DNA from: Aphidius gifuensis
Lineage: Eukaryota > Arthropoda > Insecta > Hymenoptera > Braconidae
DNA: 64,000 bases
Assembly (NCBI RefSeq): GCF_014905175.1
Contig: NC_057791.1
Coordinates: forward strand, 23,164,537 to 23,228,536
Reading direction: 5' to 3'
Part shown: one piece after another, positions 26,086-36,561 of the stretch
How positions within the stretch are numbered: the stretch's first letter is position 1
Layout of the letters: each line of letters opens with the position of its first letter
Notes under the pieces: model-generated
Database searches by the model: none
What the model saw: only the letters and a program-made list of their open reading frames with translations
Told to the model about the DNA's origin: nothing
Program-made: the position numbers and the translations under genes

Positions 26086-27969
26086 TTATATCAAATCAGC
26101 AACGTTCATTGGCATTTCATCAATTTGGGTAGAATAATATTGTTCAATGTCACGAAGGATACGTATGTCATCAGTTTTAACAAAATTAATTGATACACCT
26201 TTTCTTCCAAAACGTCCAGATCTTCCAATTCTGTGGATGTACAATTCACGATTGTTTGGTAAATCGTAATTAATTACAAGTGATACTTGTTGTACGTCAA
26301 TACCACGTGCCCATACGTCTGTTGTGATAAGTACACGACTGTTTAAAACAAAAATACATTAAAATTATTAGTAAATCATCAAAAAAATATTATTTAAAAT
26401 TAAAAATATACATTTATAAATTTTACAACATGTAAATATATTATTTATATTTAAATAATAATGGAAAAATAATAATTTTAATAGCTATTTCTTGATAAAT
26501 TTTGGTGGATTAATAATTGATGTATTTACCTTTGTCCTGATCGAAATTCTTTCATAATATTATCACGTTCTTTTTGTGGCATATCACCATGCATAGAGCA
26601 AACAGTGAAATTAGCTTCTCTCATTTTATCAGATAACCAATCAACCTTACGTTTTGTATTGCAAAATATAACAGCTTGTGTTATTGTCAGTGTGTCATAA
26701 AGATCACAAAGTGTATCAAATTTCCATTCTTCTCTTTCAACAGCAACGAAAAATTGTTTAATACCTTCAAGAGTCAATTCATCACTGTAAAAAAAAATAA
26801 AAAATTACAATGATTTGTCTGCTTGATGTTCAAGTAATAATTATTTGTTTTATTTTTTAATTTAAATACTAACCGTTTAACGAGAATACGAATTGGATCA
26901 GTCATGAATTTTGATGTCATTTCAAGAATTTCATGGGGTAATGTTGCTGACACAAGAACAACTTGTGTTGCTGGTGGAAGATAACGATAAACATCATAAA
27001 TTTGTTCTTTAAAACCTTTGTTTAACATTTCATCAGATTCATCTAGAACCAACATTTTAATTGCTCTTGTACGTAGAACTCTTCTTTTAATCATATCTAA
27101 ATTTTAAAAAACAAATAAAACATTTAATATATTAATAAATTAACCAAGATCAAGGACATAATATCAACGAGTTTTAAATAAAAATAATACTTGTTTAACT
27201 AGATCAACTTTCAAATGATAAAAACCAGTTTAAAAAAAAAAAAAATGATGATGTTAAGTGAAGGGTAAAGTGTGTAATTTGCTTATAAATTTATTTACCA
27301 AATACTCTTCCTGGTGTACCAGAAACAACATGTTGTCCATAATCAAGTTTTCTAATATCTTCACCAAGATTCGTACCACCAATGCATGCATGACATTGTA
27401 CATTCATAAAATCACCAAGTGCCAATATGACTTTTTGAATTTGTACAGCTAATTCACGTGTTGGTGATAATACTAATACTTGTGTTTCACGTACTGTTGT
27501 ATCAAGTGATTGAAGAATTGATATTGAAAATGTTGCTGTTTTACCAGTACCAGATTGTGCCTGTGCAATAACATCACGACCTTTCATTATTGGCTTTATT
27601 GAACGTTGTTGAATTGCTGATGGTTTTTCAAAACCTATTTAAACAGAAATTATATATTATTTTCATTTAATTTAACAATAATATAGCTGTTGTTGTTGTT
27701 GTAATTTAGCTATTATTTTTTTATAGCCAGGATGTAATAATCCAGAGCTAGACGAATGTTTGTGTTGGGAAATTGAGGTTAGGATATGTGGTTGTTTTTT
27801 GTTGTGAGTTAATTAAATTACCGTAAGCGTAAATTCCTCGGAGAAGCTCTTCTCTGAGTCCCATGTTGTCAAAAGTTGGTACAACTTCAACATCTTCACT
27901 TGTTTCAAATTCAACATTTGATAAATCTTCGCTTTGTGCGACACGACGAGATGATTTGCTTTCTGCCAT
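26086..27969 (-). CDS. eIF4AIII: ATP-dependent RNA helicase eIF4AIII (exon-junction complex core)
   Basis: The DEAD-box RNA clamp at the core of the exon-junction complex, deposited on spliced mRNA in the nucleus; it acts in mRNA localisation, splicing and decay. Five exons (27969-27822, 27634-27299, 27096-26874, 26784-26530, 26338-26086) encode 404 residues, close to the usual 400-411. Motifs in order: Q motif GFEKPSAIQQ (50-59), AQSGTGKT (75-82), PTRELA, GGTNLGED, TPGR, motif II D180-D183, SAT, FCNTKRKVD, TTDVWARGID and HRIGRSGRFGR. The N-terminal LSNVEFETSEDVEV and C-terminal MPMNVADLI distinguish eIF4AIII from eIF4A1/2. Oddity: motif II reads DESD, with Ser182 (TCT at 27035-27037), where the family has DEAD. 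A DRE-like site lies upstream at 28152. Confidence 0.96.
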
Positions 27970-28078
27970 TTTGGCAAACGCAGGCAAACGTGAAAACACA
28001 AACTCACAAATGCTCGAAACCACTCGAAACTATTCCCCCTATTCCCAGAGTAATAATAATCAAAATGATGGATTAAAG

Positions 28079-28160
28079 CTTCGATATTGTTCGATATGTT
28101 GTGTTTGATGTTTTCTCGTTATATCGTTGGGTTTTTTTTTTTTTGTAAATAATCGATATC
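28079..28160 (-). promoter_or_regulatory. Probable eIF4AIII promoter with DRE-like motif
   Basis: On the minus strand TATCGAT (28152-28158), the core of the insect DRE element (TATCGATA) used by many housekeeping genes, lies about 185 bases upstream of the eIF4AIII start codon. TTCGATAT occurs twice nearer to it (28079-28105). The motif matches are visible; their function is inferred. Confidence 0.45.
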
Positions 28161-28276
28161 ATAACGGTAAGGCAAATCCCTGCCTTGCTTCTCATTACAC
28201 TCATATATATAAGTATAATATAAAAAAAAATATAAAATAAAGAATTCTTTTTGATAAGGTAACAATTGATGGAAAA

Positions 28277-28340
28277 CACAATTAAAAAAGACAATTTTTT
28301 TTTTTTTTAAATAATACAAAGCATATTTTTTATAACACCA
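28277..28340. repeat. Dispersed repeat, copy 1 (partner at 29232)
   Basis: ACACAATTAAAAAAGACAAT followed by a T-run and ATAATACAAAG(C/T)ATATTTTTT. The same string of blocks recurs at 29232-29330, with about 35 extra bases in the second copy. Confidence 0.7.
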
Positions 28341-28390
28341 GATAAAAAAATTTATTTATATTTATTAATTTTTTTACTTATAATAAAAAA

Positions 28391-28505
28391 TCATGTGAAA
28401 TATTTTTCAATTACTTTATCAATTTATAAATTAAAAAAAAAAAAAAGAATATATTTATAAAATGTTCTTATTTAAAAAGAAAAAAAAATAAACTAAACAT
28501 TGGAC
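28391..28505. repeat. Dispersed repeat, copy 1 (partner at 34105-34210)
   Basis: About 110 bases shared with 34105-34210. Shared blocks include AATATTT(T/G)TCAATTACTTTAT, ATATATTTATAAAATATT-like sequence, and TTATTTAAAAAGAAAAAAAA followed by TAAAC(T/C)AAACATT. Both copies lie near degraded coding fragments, suggesting a shared duplicated unit. Confidence 0.7.
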
Positions 28506-28989
28506 GAAACCAAAAGCGCCAAACTTTAAATTATGGAAAATACTAAATAAGTTAGAATATTTTTTAATTTTTGTGTTTAAATATTCACATTATTTATTAA
28601 CTTATTTATATTCTCTATAAAATTTATAAAAAAAGTAACATATTCATACATGTAAAAGAAGTGATTTTTTTTTTAATGCTATGGTAATTTATTGTATAAA
28701 TTAAAATTTATAGATAAATTGAAAAAATATACACTCTAAGTTTCATTTACATATTTAATAAATTAATTACAGACTTACCTGTCACTTGTTTTGATATTAT
28801 CAACTTCAGTATCACTTTTCTCATATTGTTGAAACAACAAATAATTTTGGATATTTAGCAATACGATAAATGACTCAACTGCATTGCCATCATCAACAAA
28901 AAAATTAACTTCAACAACTAAATATGAAAGACGATCATGTGCTCTTTTTTGCTTATTATTTTCAAATGACAATTAATTGATGAACCATA

Positions 28990-29245
28990 AATTATCTCAT
29001 TTAATAAATTCAACAATTCCAAATTTAAATAAAGAGAGTAATTATCAAGAGCAGAATAAACAAAAATTATCATCATCATCGTCATCACATGAATATTTAT
29101 ACACCAATGACAGACCATTTAAATGTATGAATAAATTGTCATAAAAAATATACATCAAAAAGTAAGCTAAATGCTCATATGAGATTACACACAAAAACAA
29201 ATATTTATCAGTGTATTTTTTTTGATTACGTATGTAACACAATTA
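28990..29245 (+). pseudogene. Frameshifted C2H2 zinc-finger gene fragment (MTF-1-like)
   Basis: One plus-strand frame reads LSHLINSTIPNLNKESNYQE, a Ser run (a TCA repeat), then YTNDRPFKCMNK. After a one-base shift at about 29139 it continues CHKKYTSKSKLNAHMRLHTK, then TNIYQCIFFDYVC. The second part has perfect C-X12-H-X3-H spacing, and a new finger begins after it. The pattern RPFxC ... LxAHxRLHTxxxxxxC resembles fingers 3-4 of the metal-responsive factor MTF-1, but similarity to other C2H2 families cannot be excluded. There is no start, no complete finger and no intact frame, so this is a decayed copy. Confidence 0.6.
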
Positions 29246-29330
29246 AAAAAGACAATTTTTCTTTTTTTTTTTCCAACTGAATTTGATAAATTTAATTATA
29301 ATAAAGTAACATAATACAAAGTATATTTTT
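29232..29330. repeat. Dispersed repeat, copy 2 (partner at 28277)
   Basis: Begins with the same 20-base block as 28277, directly after the zinc-finger remnant, and ends with ATAATACAAAGTATATTTTTT-like sequence. Confidence 0.7.
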
Positions 29331-30754
29331 TGGGAAAAAAAAAATACAAAGAACAACAACCTATTTTAATTAACTGCAGTTTTAGCTGCTGCAGCTATTT
29401 TACTTATTTTAATCTCAATTTTGTTTTGTTTTTTTTTTGATACAGTTGAAATTGAATAATTTCAATAATAAAGTAAATTAAACTAAAAAGATTTTTAAAA
29501 AAATACAAAAGAACAACTTATTGTAATCAGTAAGTTGAGCTGCTGTTGCAGCTACTTTTTTTAATTTAACAAATAGAAAAATTAATTTACATGACTTGAA
29601 TAAATTATTTGCCAAAAAAAAATCATTAAAATAAATATCATTTATCAAATTAACAAATGGAATTTAATTGAGAAAGGAAAAATAACTTATGAAAATTAAA
29701 ATCATAAATTTCTTAACGTCCGATATTTTATTTTGATACAATTTTTAATTTTTTTCATTATTTTATCATTAATTATTATTTTAATTATAATTCATAAATG
29801 TGTGTATGGTTCTACGTACCCAAGTCCATAGAAAAAAAAATTAAAGAAACATTTTTTAATAATTAAGTAATTAATTAAAAGGATTAAATTGGTTTTTTTT
29901 TTTCGAATAGCACTGGTGGCTGCTTGCATCCATAATTTGACGACAGGATCGTGTGTCCCTCTCAAATAAATTAGAAAAAAATTGAAAATTAAAATTCTAT
30001 TTGAAATATAAGAACAGAAAAAGTTATTAGCTTGCGAATGTTATTTTTAAATAGTTGATTTAGAAAGAAAAAAAGATTGTTTTTTAGCACAAAGCAAATT
30101 AATTAATAAATTAAAATGTGAATTATAGATATGTGTATATAATTATTAATATGAAAAATTAATTTTCAAATAAATTAATATAAATAAAATTAATATAAAA
30201 ATAATCAATGAAAAAAATTCGCTGATGATATGTAAAAGGGTTCCTTAATCTTTAATAAATTGACATAGAAATTTACATAAATAAATTTATAAAAAAACAA
30301 AATTAATAAATAAATTAAAAAACAACGATGGATGTCTTTTGTACTTTGTTAATGACTGTTTGTATAATTTTTTCATCGGCAATAGCAATTTTGTATAAAA
30401 TATAAATTTTATAATCTGACAATGTTTTTATATTTTTTAATAAACAATTATTAATAGAATGAAGAAAAAAAAAATTAATTCAATAATTGAGAACCCTTGG
30501 TTATTATTAATAATTATGAATAATTGTCATGATGCCTTGTTTAGGTGATTAAAAAAAAATATAGGTATAAATGAATAATCGTCGTCAATTGCAAAAATGG
30601 TTGAAAAATATGAATTTAAAAACAGACACAAATAAATGTTCACAATATTATATAGGTAAAGCTCTTTCTCTTTTAGCCTTTGCAAATAAATTATAAATTG
30701 CCCAACAAAAAAATTAATTACAAAAAAAAAAAAAAATTTGTGCTGAGCAAACAC

Positions 30755-31330
30755 GTGGTCAGCGTGGTCAACATCAATAAAAATTGAAGCTTTCGACGTT
30801 AACCGATGTTAACCGACGTCGCTTCACATAGGGATCTCTAGAGTTGAGAACTGATGGAACTGATCATATTGATGCTGCCCACTGTGTAGTACACACGTGG
30901 TGAACGATTAATTAAAATACATTATTTATAACAGTCAAACTTAAAGGAGTTCGAATGTGTATTGTGTATTAGTGGAAAACAGGATCGTCTACTCCAAAAA
31001 AAGTGAAGGGTGCCGCATAAAATTTTATCAATTTTTACAATAGCCCTATAGCATTGAGGTGCCCACTAGGCTACATTTCTTGTTTGTTGTTTTTTTGTTC
31101 GAACTTTGAACTCCCTTGAGGTTGATTCCGAGCCGCATTACCGAACCAATATTTATGCCACGAAGGGCCCGTATAACGCTATTTTTTATTTCCGTGTCCT
31201 GAAATTTTTGTGGTGCCACTGATGTAAAAAACCAAGTTCATCAAGCGGCAACACACTAGCAAACAAAGTTTACGTCGTACACCAAAACCATGCTTGTGTT
31301 CATGTCTGTGTGCCGCGCATATCTAGCAAA
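30755..31330. other. GC-richer island of unknown origin
   Basis: Composition departs from the surrounding AT-rich DNA. It contains tandem GTTAACCGA(T/C)GT (about 30796-30820) and several interrupted frames, for example one on the plus strand from about 31070 to 31215. It is not recognised. It may be a decayed mobile element, an old gene fragment or the distal promoter of the F-box gene. Confidence 0.4.
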
Positions 31331-31357
31331 GTTTTAATATTTTAAAGTTATTTATTT

Positions 31358-31553
31358 TTAAAAAACCACGTCAGAAAAAATTTAAATTTTTTGAGTAGAT
31401 TCGTTTTTTTAAACACTTCAATTTGATCGTAATTTGAAAGATTTATATCAGACAGCGAACTAGCTAAAAATGTAAAGTATGGCCTATTCTCGTGTGTAAA
31501 AATTGTCAACTTTGACACCCATTATCGCAAAAAAACCACGTCAGAAAAAATTG
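31358..31553. repeat. 23-base direct repeat pair
   Basis: AAAAAACCACGTCAGAAAAA followed by ATT occurs at about 31358 and again at about 31530, 172 bases apart, shortly upstream of the F-box gene. Confidence 0.65.
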
Positions 31554-31727
31554 AAAAAAATTTACAAGATAGATAATTATTTCATTTAAAAAAAACCCAA
31601 TATAAAAAAATCTATCAGAAACTCAATTATTCAGAATCAACCTTAAGCACCCTTAAAAATCTTTTTGTCATTTTAAATACAATTTATTAAAAAATATTAA
31701 CATTTTTTTATAATAAGTGAGTTCAAA

Positions 31728-33353
31728 ATGTTGGGTGAATTAAAAGTCGACAAAATTTTTAAAAGAAAATGTGAAAATACAAGTCAAACAAGTTCTACAA
31801 AGTCATATGAAAAACGTCAAAAGGTTCGTTTTTTATAATATAGTAAATTAAACACTATACATTATTGTATAAATATAAATCTATTATTTATTTTTTTTAG
31901 ATATATCATCAGCATTATGATCATTCCTATGCCAAAAAAATAATAATGATTGACTTTATTAATGATGATTGCCTGAGTGAAATATTTATGTATATTCCAG
32001 TATGTGAAAGACCGAAAATTGCACAAGGTATGATGAATAACATATCAATTGTTTATTTAAAAAAAAATTATTTGGTAATTGTCATAATTGATAGTATATT
32101 ATAATAAATTTGTAATTAATTTTTTTTTCAGTATGCAAAAACTGGAATAGAGTTGTTCATTCTTATTGTTTTAAAGTAAACAAACTTGAACTATCTCATT
32201 GGGAATATGATTGTCCTCAAAACTCTTTAGAGCAATTTAAAACAAATGAGAATAAATCAAGTTTCTTAAGATCACTTCTTGATAAATGTTGCGGTTATTT
32301 AACAGAAATAGACTTGGTAGCTTATGATAATTCTAACATAGTGCCTATTGTTAATAAATCTTGTCCAAACCTAGTGAAACTTCGACTGAGATTGAAATAT
32401 CCTTTTGATAATAATGATTTAGAAAATGCATTTTCACGTATGTCTAAACTGAAAATATTAAAAATTATATTTCAACGTACTCCTAAAATACCGAAGACTC
32501 TAATTTTATCATTGAAAAACGTTGCCAATACTTTAAATGAACTCATTCTGTTAAGTCAAAGCGAAGACACATTGACATTGAGTCAATTCCCAAACTCATT
32601 CTTGGGTGTAAGTTGAACTATTTATATGTATTACAATTAAAAAATTAAAAAATATTATTTTTACTCTTTACATTTAATTACAAATAATTTATTTTACAGA
32701 TAATTCCTCAACTAAAAGCCTTGAAAAAAATTGAAATTGGTGGTATAAAGATTTCCTGCTGCGTAGCTGAGGCTATTGCTGATGCTAAATTAAATTTTCA
32801 TCATCATGAGTATATTTGTGAAAATTATTTAAACATTAAGCTTGTGGATATCACACACCTTTATTTAACCGATACTGAGAAACTTACAGATGATATTTTG
32901 TATATGATTGCCAATAGCTTCAAATTCTTAGAATATTTACATGCAAATTGTTCATCAGTAACTGATGTTGGTATACAAGCAATTACAAAGATGAAACATT
33001 TAAAATATCTTCATTTAGGTGGCAAAAGTAACATCACTGATTCTTCATGGAAATCGCTCAAAGGGCTGCTATCATTGGTACTACCAGAAAGTTATAAAAT
33101 AACTAACAATACCATTGAAAAAATTCTTGAAAATTCACCATTTATGGGAGCGTTGAAGTTAAAAGATACAAGTATAACTCCTGAATTTATAAAAACAGCA
33201 AAGAAAGTATCAAAAAAACGTAAAATATTATTGAACTTATATGTTCATTTTTTTAATTGTTGTGTGGCTCAGAAAAAAACGAAATATTCGATTGTTCGTT
33301 GTCTCTGTTGTGTAAAAAAAAGAAACAAAACAAAAGCTCAAAAAATCATGTAA
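31728..33353 (+). CDS. F-box and leucine-rich-repeat protein
   Basis: A likely substrate-recognition subunit of an SCF (Skp1-Cullin-F-box) ubiquitin ligase. Four exons (31728-31823, 31901-32027, 32132-32607, 32700-33353) encode 450 residues. An F-box-like segment spans about residues 49-90 (INDDCLSEIFMYIPVCERPK, then IAQVCKNWNRVVHSYCF). Irregular leucine-rich repeats follow, such as CPNLVKLRLRLKYPF, ITHLYLTDTEKLTDDILYMI and MKHLKYLHLGGKSNITDSSW, of the AMN1/FBXL type. The last 50 residues are basic and cysteine-rich (NCCVAQKKTK, CLCCVKKRNKTK), which is not usual for FBXL proteins. No orthologue is recognised. F-box/LRR genes are often amplified in parasitoid wasps, so this may be a lineage-specific copy. 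Confidence 0.8.
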
Positions 33354-33411
33354 TGGATATTTCATTTTAGCAAAATAAAAAAAAAAAATTAAAAAGTCTT
33401 AGTCAGACTTT

Positions 33412-33557
33412 GAATATAAATAGATGACGCATGCTGATAATATTATTATTATTTTTTTCATCTTTTATTTAAAAATTTTCTTAAAAAAAAAAAATTTGTT
33501 TTAAATAAGATAATAAAAAAATAATAATATTATCAGCATGCGTCACGCTATTTATTT
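33412..33557. mobile_element. Long inverted repeat, MITE-like hairpin
   Basis: The two arms are close to 60 bases. The core is a perfect 25-base match: 33425-33449 is the exact reverse complement of 33520-33544, starting GACGCATGCTGATAATATTA. The arms extend with mismatches to AATAAATAG-like ends, with an A/T-rich spacer of about 25 bases. Size and structure suit a non-autonomous DNA transposon (MITE). No clear target-site duplication was seen. Confidence 0.7.
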
Positions 33558-33742
33558 CCAAAATTTCCCGTAAAATATTTTTTTTTCTCCGCTGATTATT
33601 TATAAAATTCAAAATTTAAAAATAGAAAATACCGATAATTTATCTAACAATCGGTAAGGTAGAAATATTTACAAACCAATTTTACCGGAAAACCAAAGAG
33701 TATTATATATATATATAATAAATTATTTAAACATAAAAATTC

Positions 33743-33906
33743 AGAAGATATTAATGAAGTACCAGATAGTTATTTGAGTGATATTAATATAGATAATAAA
33801 AAAGAACTTGATGGATATGTTGATGTTAGTTTGAATAGTATTGCAAAACCACTTACACAATTTCAATTTGATTCTTTCCTGTTGATCCTGATTCACGTTC
33901 AGACAA
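33743..33906 (+). pseudogene. Exon-like remnant with frameshift
   Basis: After TTCAG at 33738-33742 a plus-strand frame reads DINEVPDSYLSDINIDNKKE, then LDGYVDVSLNSIAKPLTQFQ, then FDSF. A one-base shift continues PVDPDSRSDK up to a GTAAAA donor at 33907. Composition is coding-like and splice signals remain, but the frame is broken and no flanking exons were found. It may come from the same parent as the zinc-finger remnant at 28990, because related repeats lie beside both. That link is inference. Confidence 0.5.
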
Positions 33907-34104
33907 GGTAAAAATATTTTTATTTTGTATTTTTTTATATATTTTTTATGATAAATTGTTAATTTTTATTTTATTTGATTATTATTTGATATATTTTTTT
34001 TCAATAAAGTGGGTTTTAACTTTCACGGATAAAACGATTAAAAAAAAAAAACAAAAATCATTAAACACACAAATATTAGAATTGGAAAAGTTTTTTTTTT
34101 TTTC

Positions 34105-34210
34105 TAAAATATTTGTCAATTACTTTATTAATTTAAATTTAAAAAAAAAAAGAAAACAGTATATTTATAAAATATTATTATTTAAAAAGAAAAAAAAATA
34201 AACCAAACAT
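34105..34210. repeat. Dispersed repeat, copy 2 (partner at 28391-28505)
   Basis: Shares the blocks described for 28391, including TTATTTAAAAAGAAAAAAAA then TAAACCAAACATT. Confidence 0.7.
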
Positions 34211-34504
34211 TTTTCAGATTAAATTACTAGTACTCGTTGTATTTAAATTTTAATATAATTTTTTTCTATCAAATAAAATGCAAAAGTAAAATTAAGCTTC
34301 TCAACTAGTTATTTAAAATAAATTAATAAAAAGAAATTACGAAAAAATTATTTATCAAGTTTTAAATATCTACTAATAATTAGCTACTTAATAATCATAA
34401 AATTTTTTATATAAATAGTTATTTATTATACTAATAATTGCAGGCTAATATTTTCATCTATAAAAATTTGTTAATCGAAAAAAAAAAATAAACAAAAAAA
34501 TCAT

Positions 34505-35354
34505 TTATCCAATATATTTAAATCCTTTAACAACTTCTTTTGACTGGTACCACAAGTATGGTTTTTTCGTGCAAATTTGAATGATATTAATTGGAATATC
34601 ATCAACAGATGATTCATCATTGTCATGATGAATTTTAACAATATTCATACATGTACAATTTGGATTGATAGTATCATTATGTTTAATTTTAATTGAGATA
34701 CAAGTTGATGTTTGAATTGGTGGTGTATATTGTGGCTTTGGTAAAAAAAAATCTGACTTGGTACTTGCGTCACTTTTTTGAACAAGAACAAATGTGTTTG
34801 TTGGTCCTTGAGGAAGAGCCATGGCATCTTGAAACTCGTCACTTTTAATTAAACATCTGTAAATAATTTTAATTTAATTAGTAAAATAATTACAATTTGT
34901 TATTTAAAAGGAGGAATATAATTTTTTTTTACCTCATTAATGTCAACAGAGGCTTTCTATATGAGTGCTGATATTCCATATGTTTTTTGCTACTTAATAT
35001 ATTATCTGGAAGTTCAAATTTAACCAAAAATTTTGGTGATACTGGTGTTGCACCAATGACAATAATAACTTCTCTAACATCACATTCATTTGTATGTAAT
35101 TGACATGTTAATTCATCAGTTATAAGCTCAATTGTTGCTAATAAATTTTTAATTGTATTGTTATTTTTATTTGTTGGTTTATTTGTTTTTTGTAGTTGTA
35201 ACAATGTATCATATGGAAATGGTATTTGTTGTTTTTGATATAATATATATTTCATAGATTCAATTATTAATTTCGAGCATGAATTACTTGTTAATGGTTC
35301 ATCAAGATCAACAGATATTGTTGTTTCTTTTTTATTTATTTTTTTAGTAAACAT
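34505..35354 (-). CDS. MAD2L1BP: MAD2L1-binding protein (p31comet)
   Basis: p31comet has a HORMA fold, binds closed MAD2 and, with TRIP13, dismantles the mitotic checkpoint complex to silence the spindle checkpoint. Two exons (35354-34933 and 34856-34505) encode 257 residues; the human protein is about 274. Family signatures are the helix IIESMKYILYQKQQIPFPYD (compare the human block KHIMYQRQQLPLPY), then VREVIIVIGATPVSPKFLVK, and the C-terminal YLWYQSKEVVKGFKYIG (human YIWFQAPVTFKGF). The start is the first Met of the open frame. The gene is divergent from eS26 with 630 bases between the starts. A DRE-like and an NRF-1-like motif lie 230-300 bases upstream of the start codon. Confidence 0.88.
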
Positions 35355-35587
35355 TGTTCAAATATTTATAACCTCTTTTTATCACTTTCTAATTACTATT
35401 GTTTGTTCTCTATTAATTGTATGATAATTACTTGTGGCATTTATTAATATCACTTGTTTTAATTCTTGTTAATTTTAATTGTTTAATTGTTAAGTATTTG
35501 TTATTAAAAATTTTATTTTGTAAATATAAATAAACAAAATTTTATCATACACATGACTTGATGACAGATAAATAAAAATATTGTAAA

Positions 35588-35652
35588 TGCGCTTGCGTGG
35601 CTGATAAAAAATAAATAAAAAAATACTCGTTGCTTTTTCGATTGTTATCGAT
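35588..35652 (-). promoter_or_regulatory. Probable p31comet promoter motifs (NRF-1-like, DRE-like)
   Basis: TGCGCTTGCG (35588-35597) resembles the NRF-1/erect-wing palindrome; TTATCGAT (35645-35652) is a DRE core. The cluster lies in the divergent p31comet/eS26 spacer, nearer p31comet. Function is inferred from motif type and position. Confidence 0.4.
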
Positions 35653-35878
35653 GTGTTTTCGATAGTCTTCAGCTTCAGGATGATATTTATTTATTAATAA
35701 AAATAATTTACTTTTACTGAAAAATAAAGTATAATATTATAAAAATTTGTTAATTATAAATATTTTATTAATTATTTTAAAAGTTTTAAAAAATATATTT
35801 ATAATTAATGTGTTGTGTTGTGTTGAATTTCGGTAATTTAAAACAATTTAAAATTTGGCTCATTAAGTTGAGAATTAA

Positions 35879-35984
35879 ACATGGCTGCCGTTAGCCCCTC
35901 AGCGCCGCTGTTTTTGTACTAATCTGAAATTTTTTTTTTTTTCCTCTTCCTTTTTTTTTGGTGGCCTTATTGACACGTGAAACA
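35879..35984 (+). promoter_or_regulatory. eS26 promoter: YY1-like motif and polypyrimidine (TCT/TOP) start region
   Basis: ACATGGCTGCC (from about 35879) resembles the YY1/Pho site common upstream of ribosomal-protein genes. It is followed by pyrimidine tracts (TTTTCCTCTTCCTTTTTTTT, about 35937-35959), as expected for a TCT initiator and 5' TOP mRNA. The ATG at 35881 opens only a 13-codon frame and probably lies upstream of transcription. Confidence 0.55.
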
Positions 35985-36561
35985 ATGGTAAGTTTATTAA
36001 CAAATATTAATTAAATTTTATGCAATAAATACCATAAATATAATATAAATTGTTTAAAAATATTATTGGCTAGTGATTAAATAATTTAATACAATTATTT
36101 ACGAGGTTTTAAAGTCATGATATAGTTAATCAATTGAGATCAATGTTGCATAACCTCAAATTTATTAATATTGAAATAAATTTTGTTAATGTTAATTTTT
36201 TGATATATTTATTTTATAGACTAAAAAACGCAGAAATGGAGGAAGGTCAAAGCATGGCCGTGGTCATGTTAATCCAGTAAGATGTACAAATTGTGCACGT
36301 TGTGTTCCAAAGGACAAAGCAATCAACAAATTTGTCATTCGTAATATTGTTGAAGCAGCTGCTGTTCGTGATATCAACGAGGCTAGCGTATATGAAAGCT
36401 ATCAATTACCAAAATTGTATGCTAAATTACATTACTGTGTATCATGTGCAATTCACTCCAAGGTTGTACGTAACAGATCAGCAACTGATCGTCGTATCAG
36501 AACACCACCAGTTCGTAATTTTGGAAGAGGACCACCAAGACCAGCTGCTGTTAAAAATTAA
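35985..36561 (+). CDS. RpS26: 40S ribosomal protein eS26 (RPS26)
   Basis: A small-subunit ribosomal protein at the mRNA exit channel. Exon 1 carries only the ATG (35985-35987) followed directly by a GTAAGT donor; exon 2 is 36220-36561. Together they encode 114 residues (human 115). The sequence is unmistakable: TKKRRNGGRSKHGRGHVNPV at the N terminus, two CxxC zinc-binding pairs (CTNCARC and YCVSCAIHSK), and a basic Pro-rich tail. An intron directly after the start codon is typical of ribosomal-protein genes. AATAAA lies at 36617-36622. Confidence 0.97.

Larger units (their letters stand above)
28111..31727. other. Repeat-rich intergenic region with broken gene fragments
   Basis: AT-rich DNA without an intact gene. 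It contains dispersed repeats (28277, 28391, 29232, with duplicated segments at 29341 and 29501), a frameshifted zinc-finger remnant (28990-29245), a GC-richer island (30755-31330) and a short direct repeat (31358 and 31530). Confidence 0.6.
33354..34504. other. Intergenic region: hairpin element, exon remnant and repeat
   Basis: Between the F-box gene and p31comet. It holds a long inverted repeat (33412-33557), a broken exon-like segment (33743-33906) and a dispersed repeat (34105-34210); the rest is AT-rich with nothing recognisable. Confidence 0.6.

Noticed and set aside
30755..31330. Possible integrated viral (bracovirus-type) segment
   Set aside because: Only composition suggested it; no viral gene or excision motif could be identified.
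35881..35922. 13-codon ATG frame upstream of eS26
   Set aside because: It overlaps a YY1-like promoter motif and lies before the polypyrimidine start region, so it is probably not transcribed.
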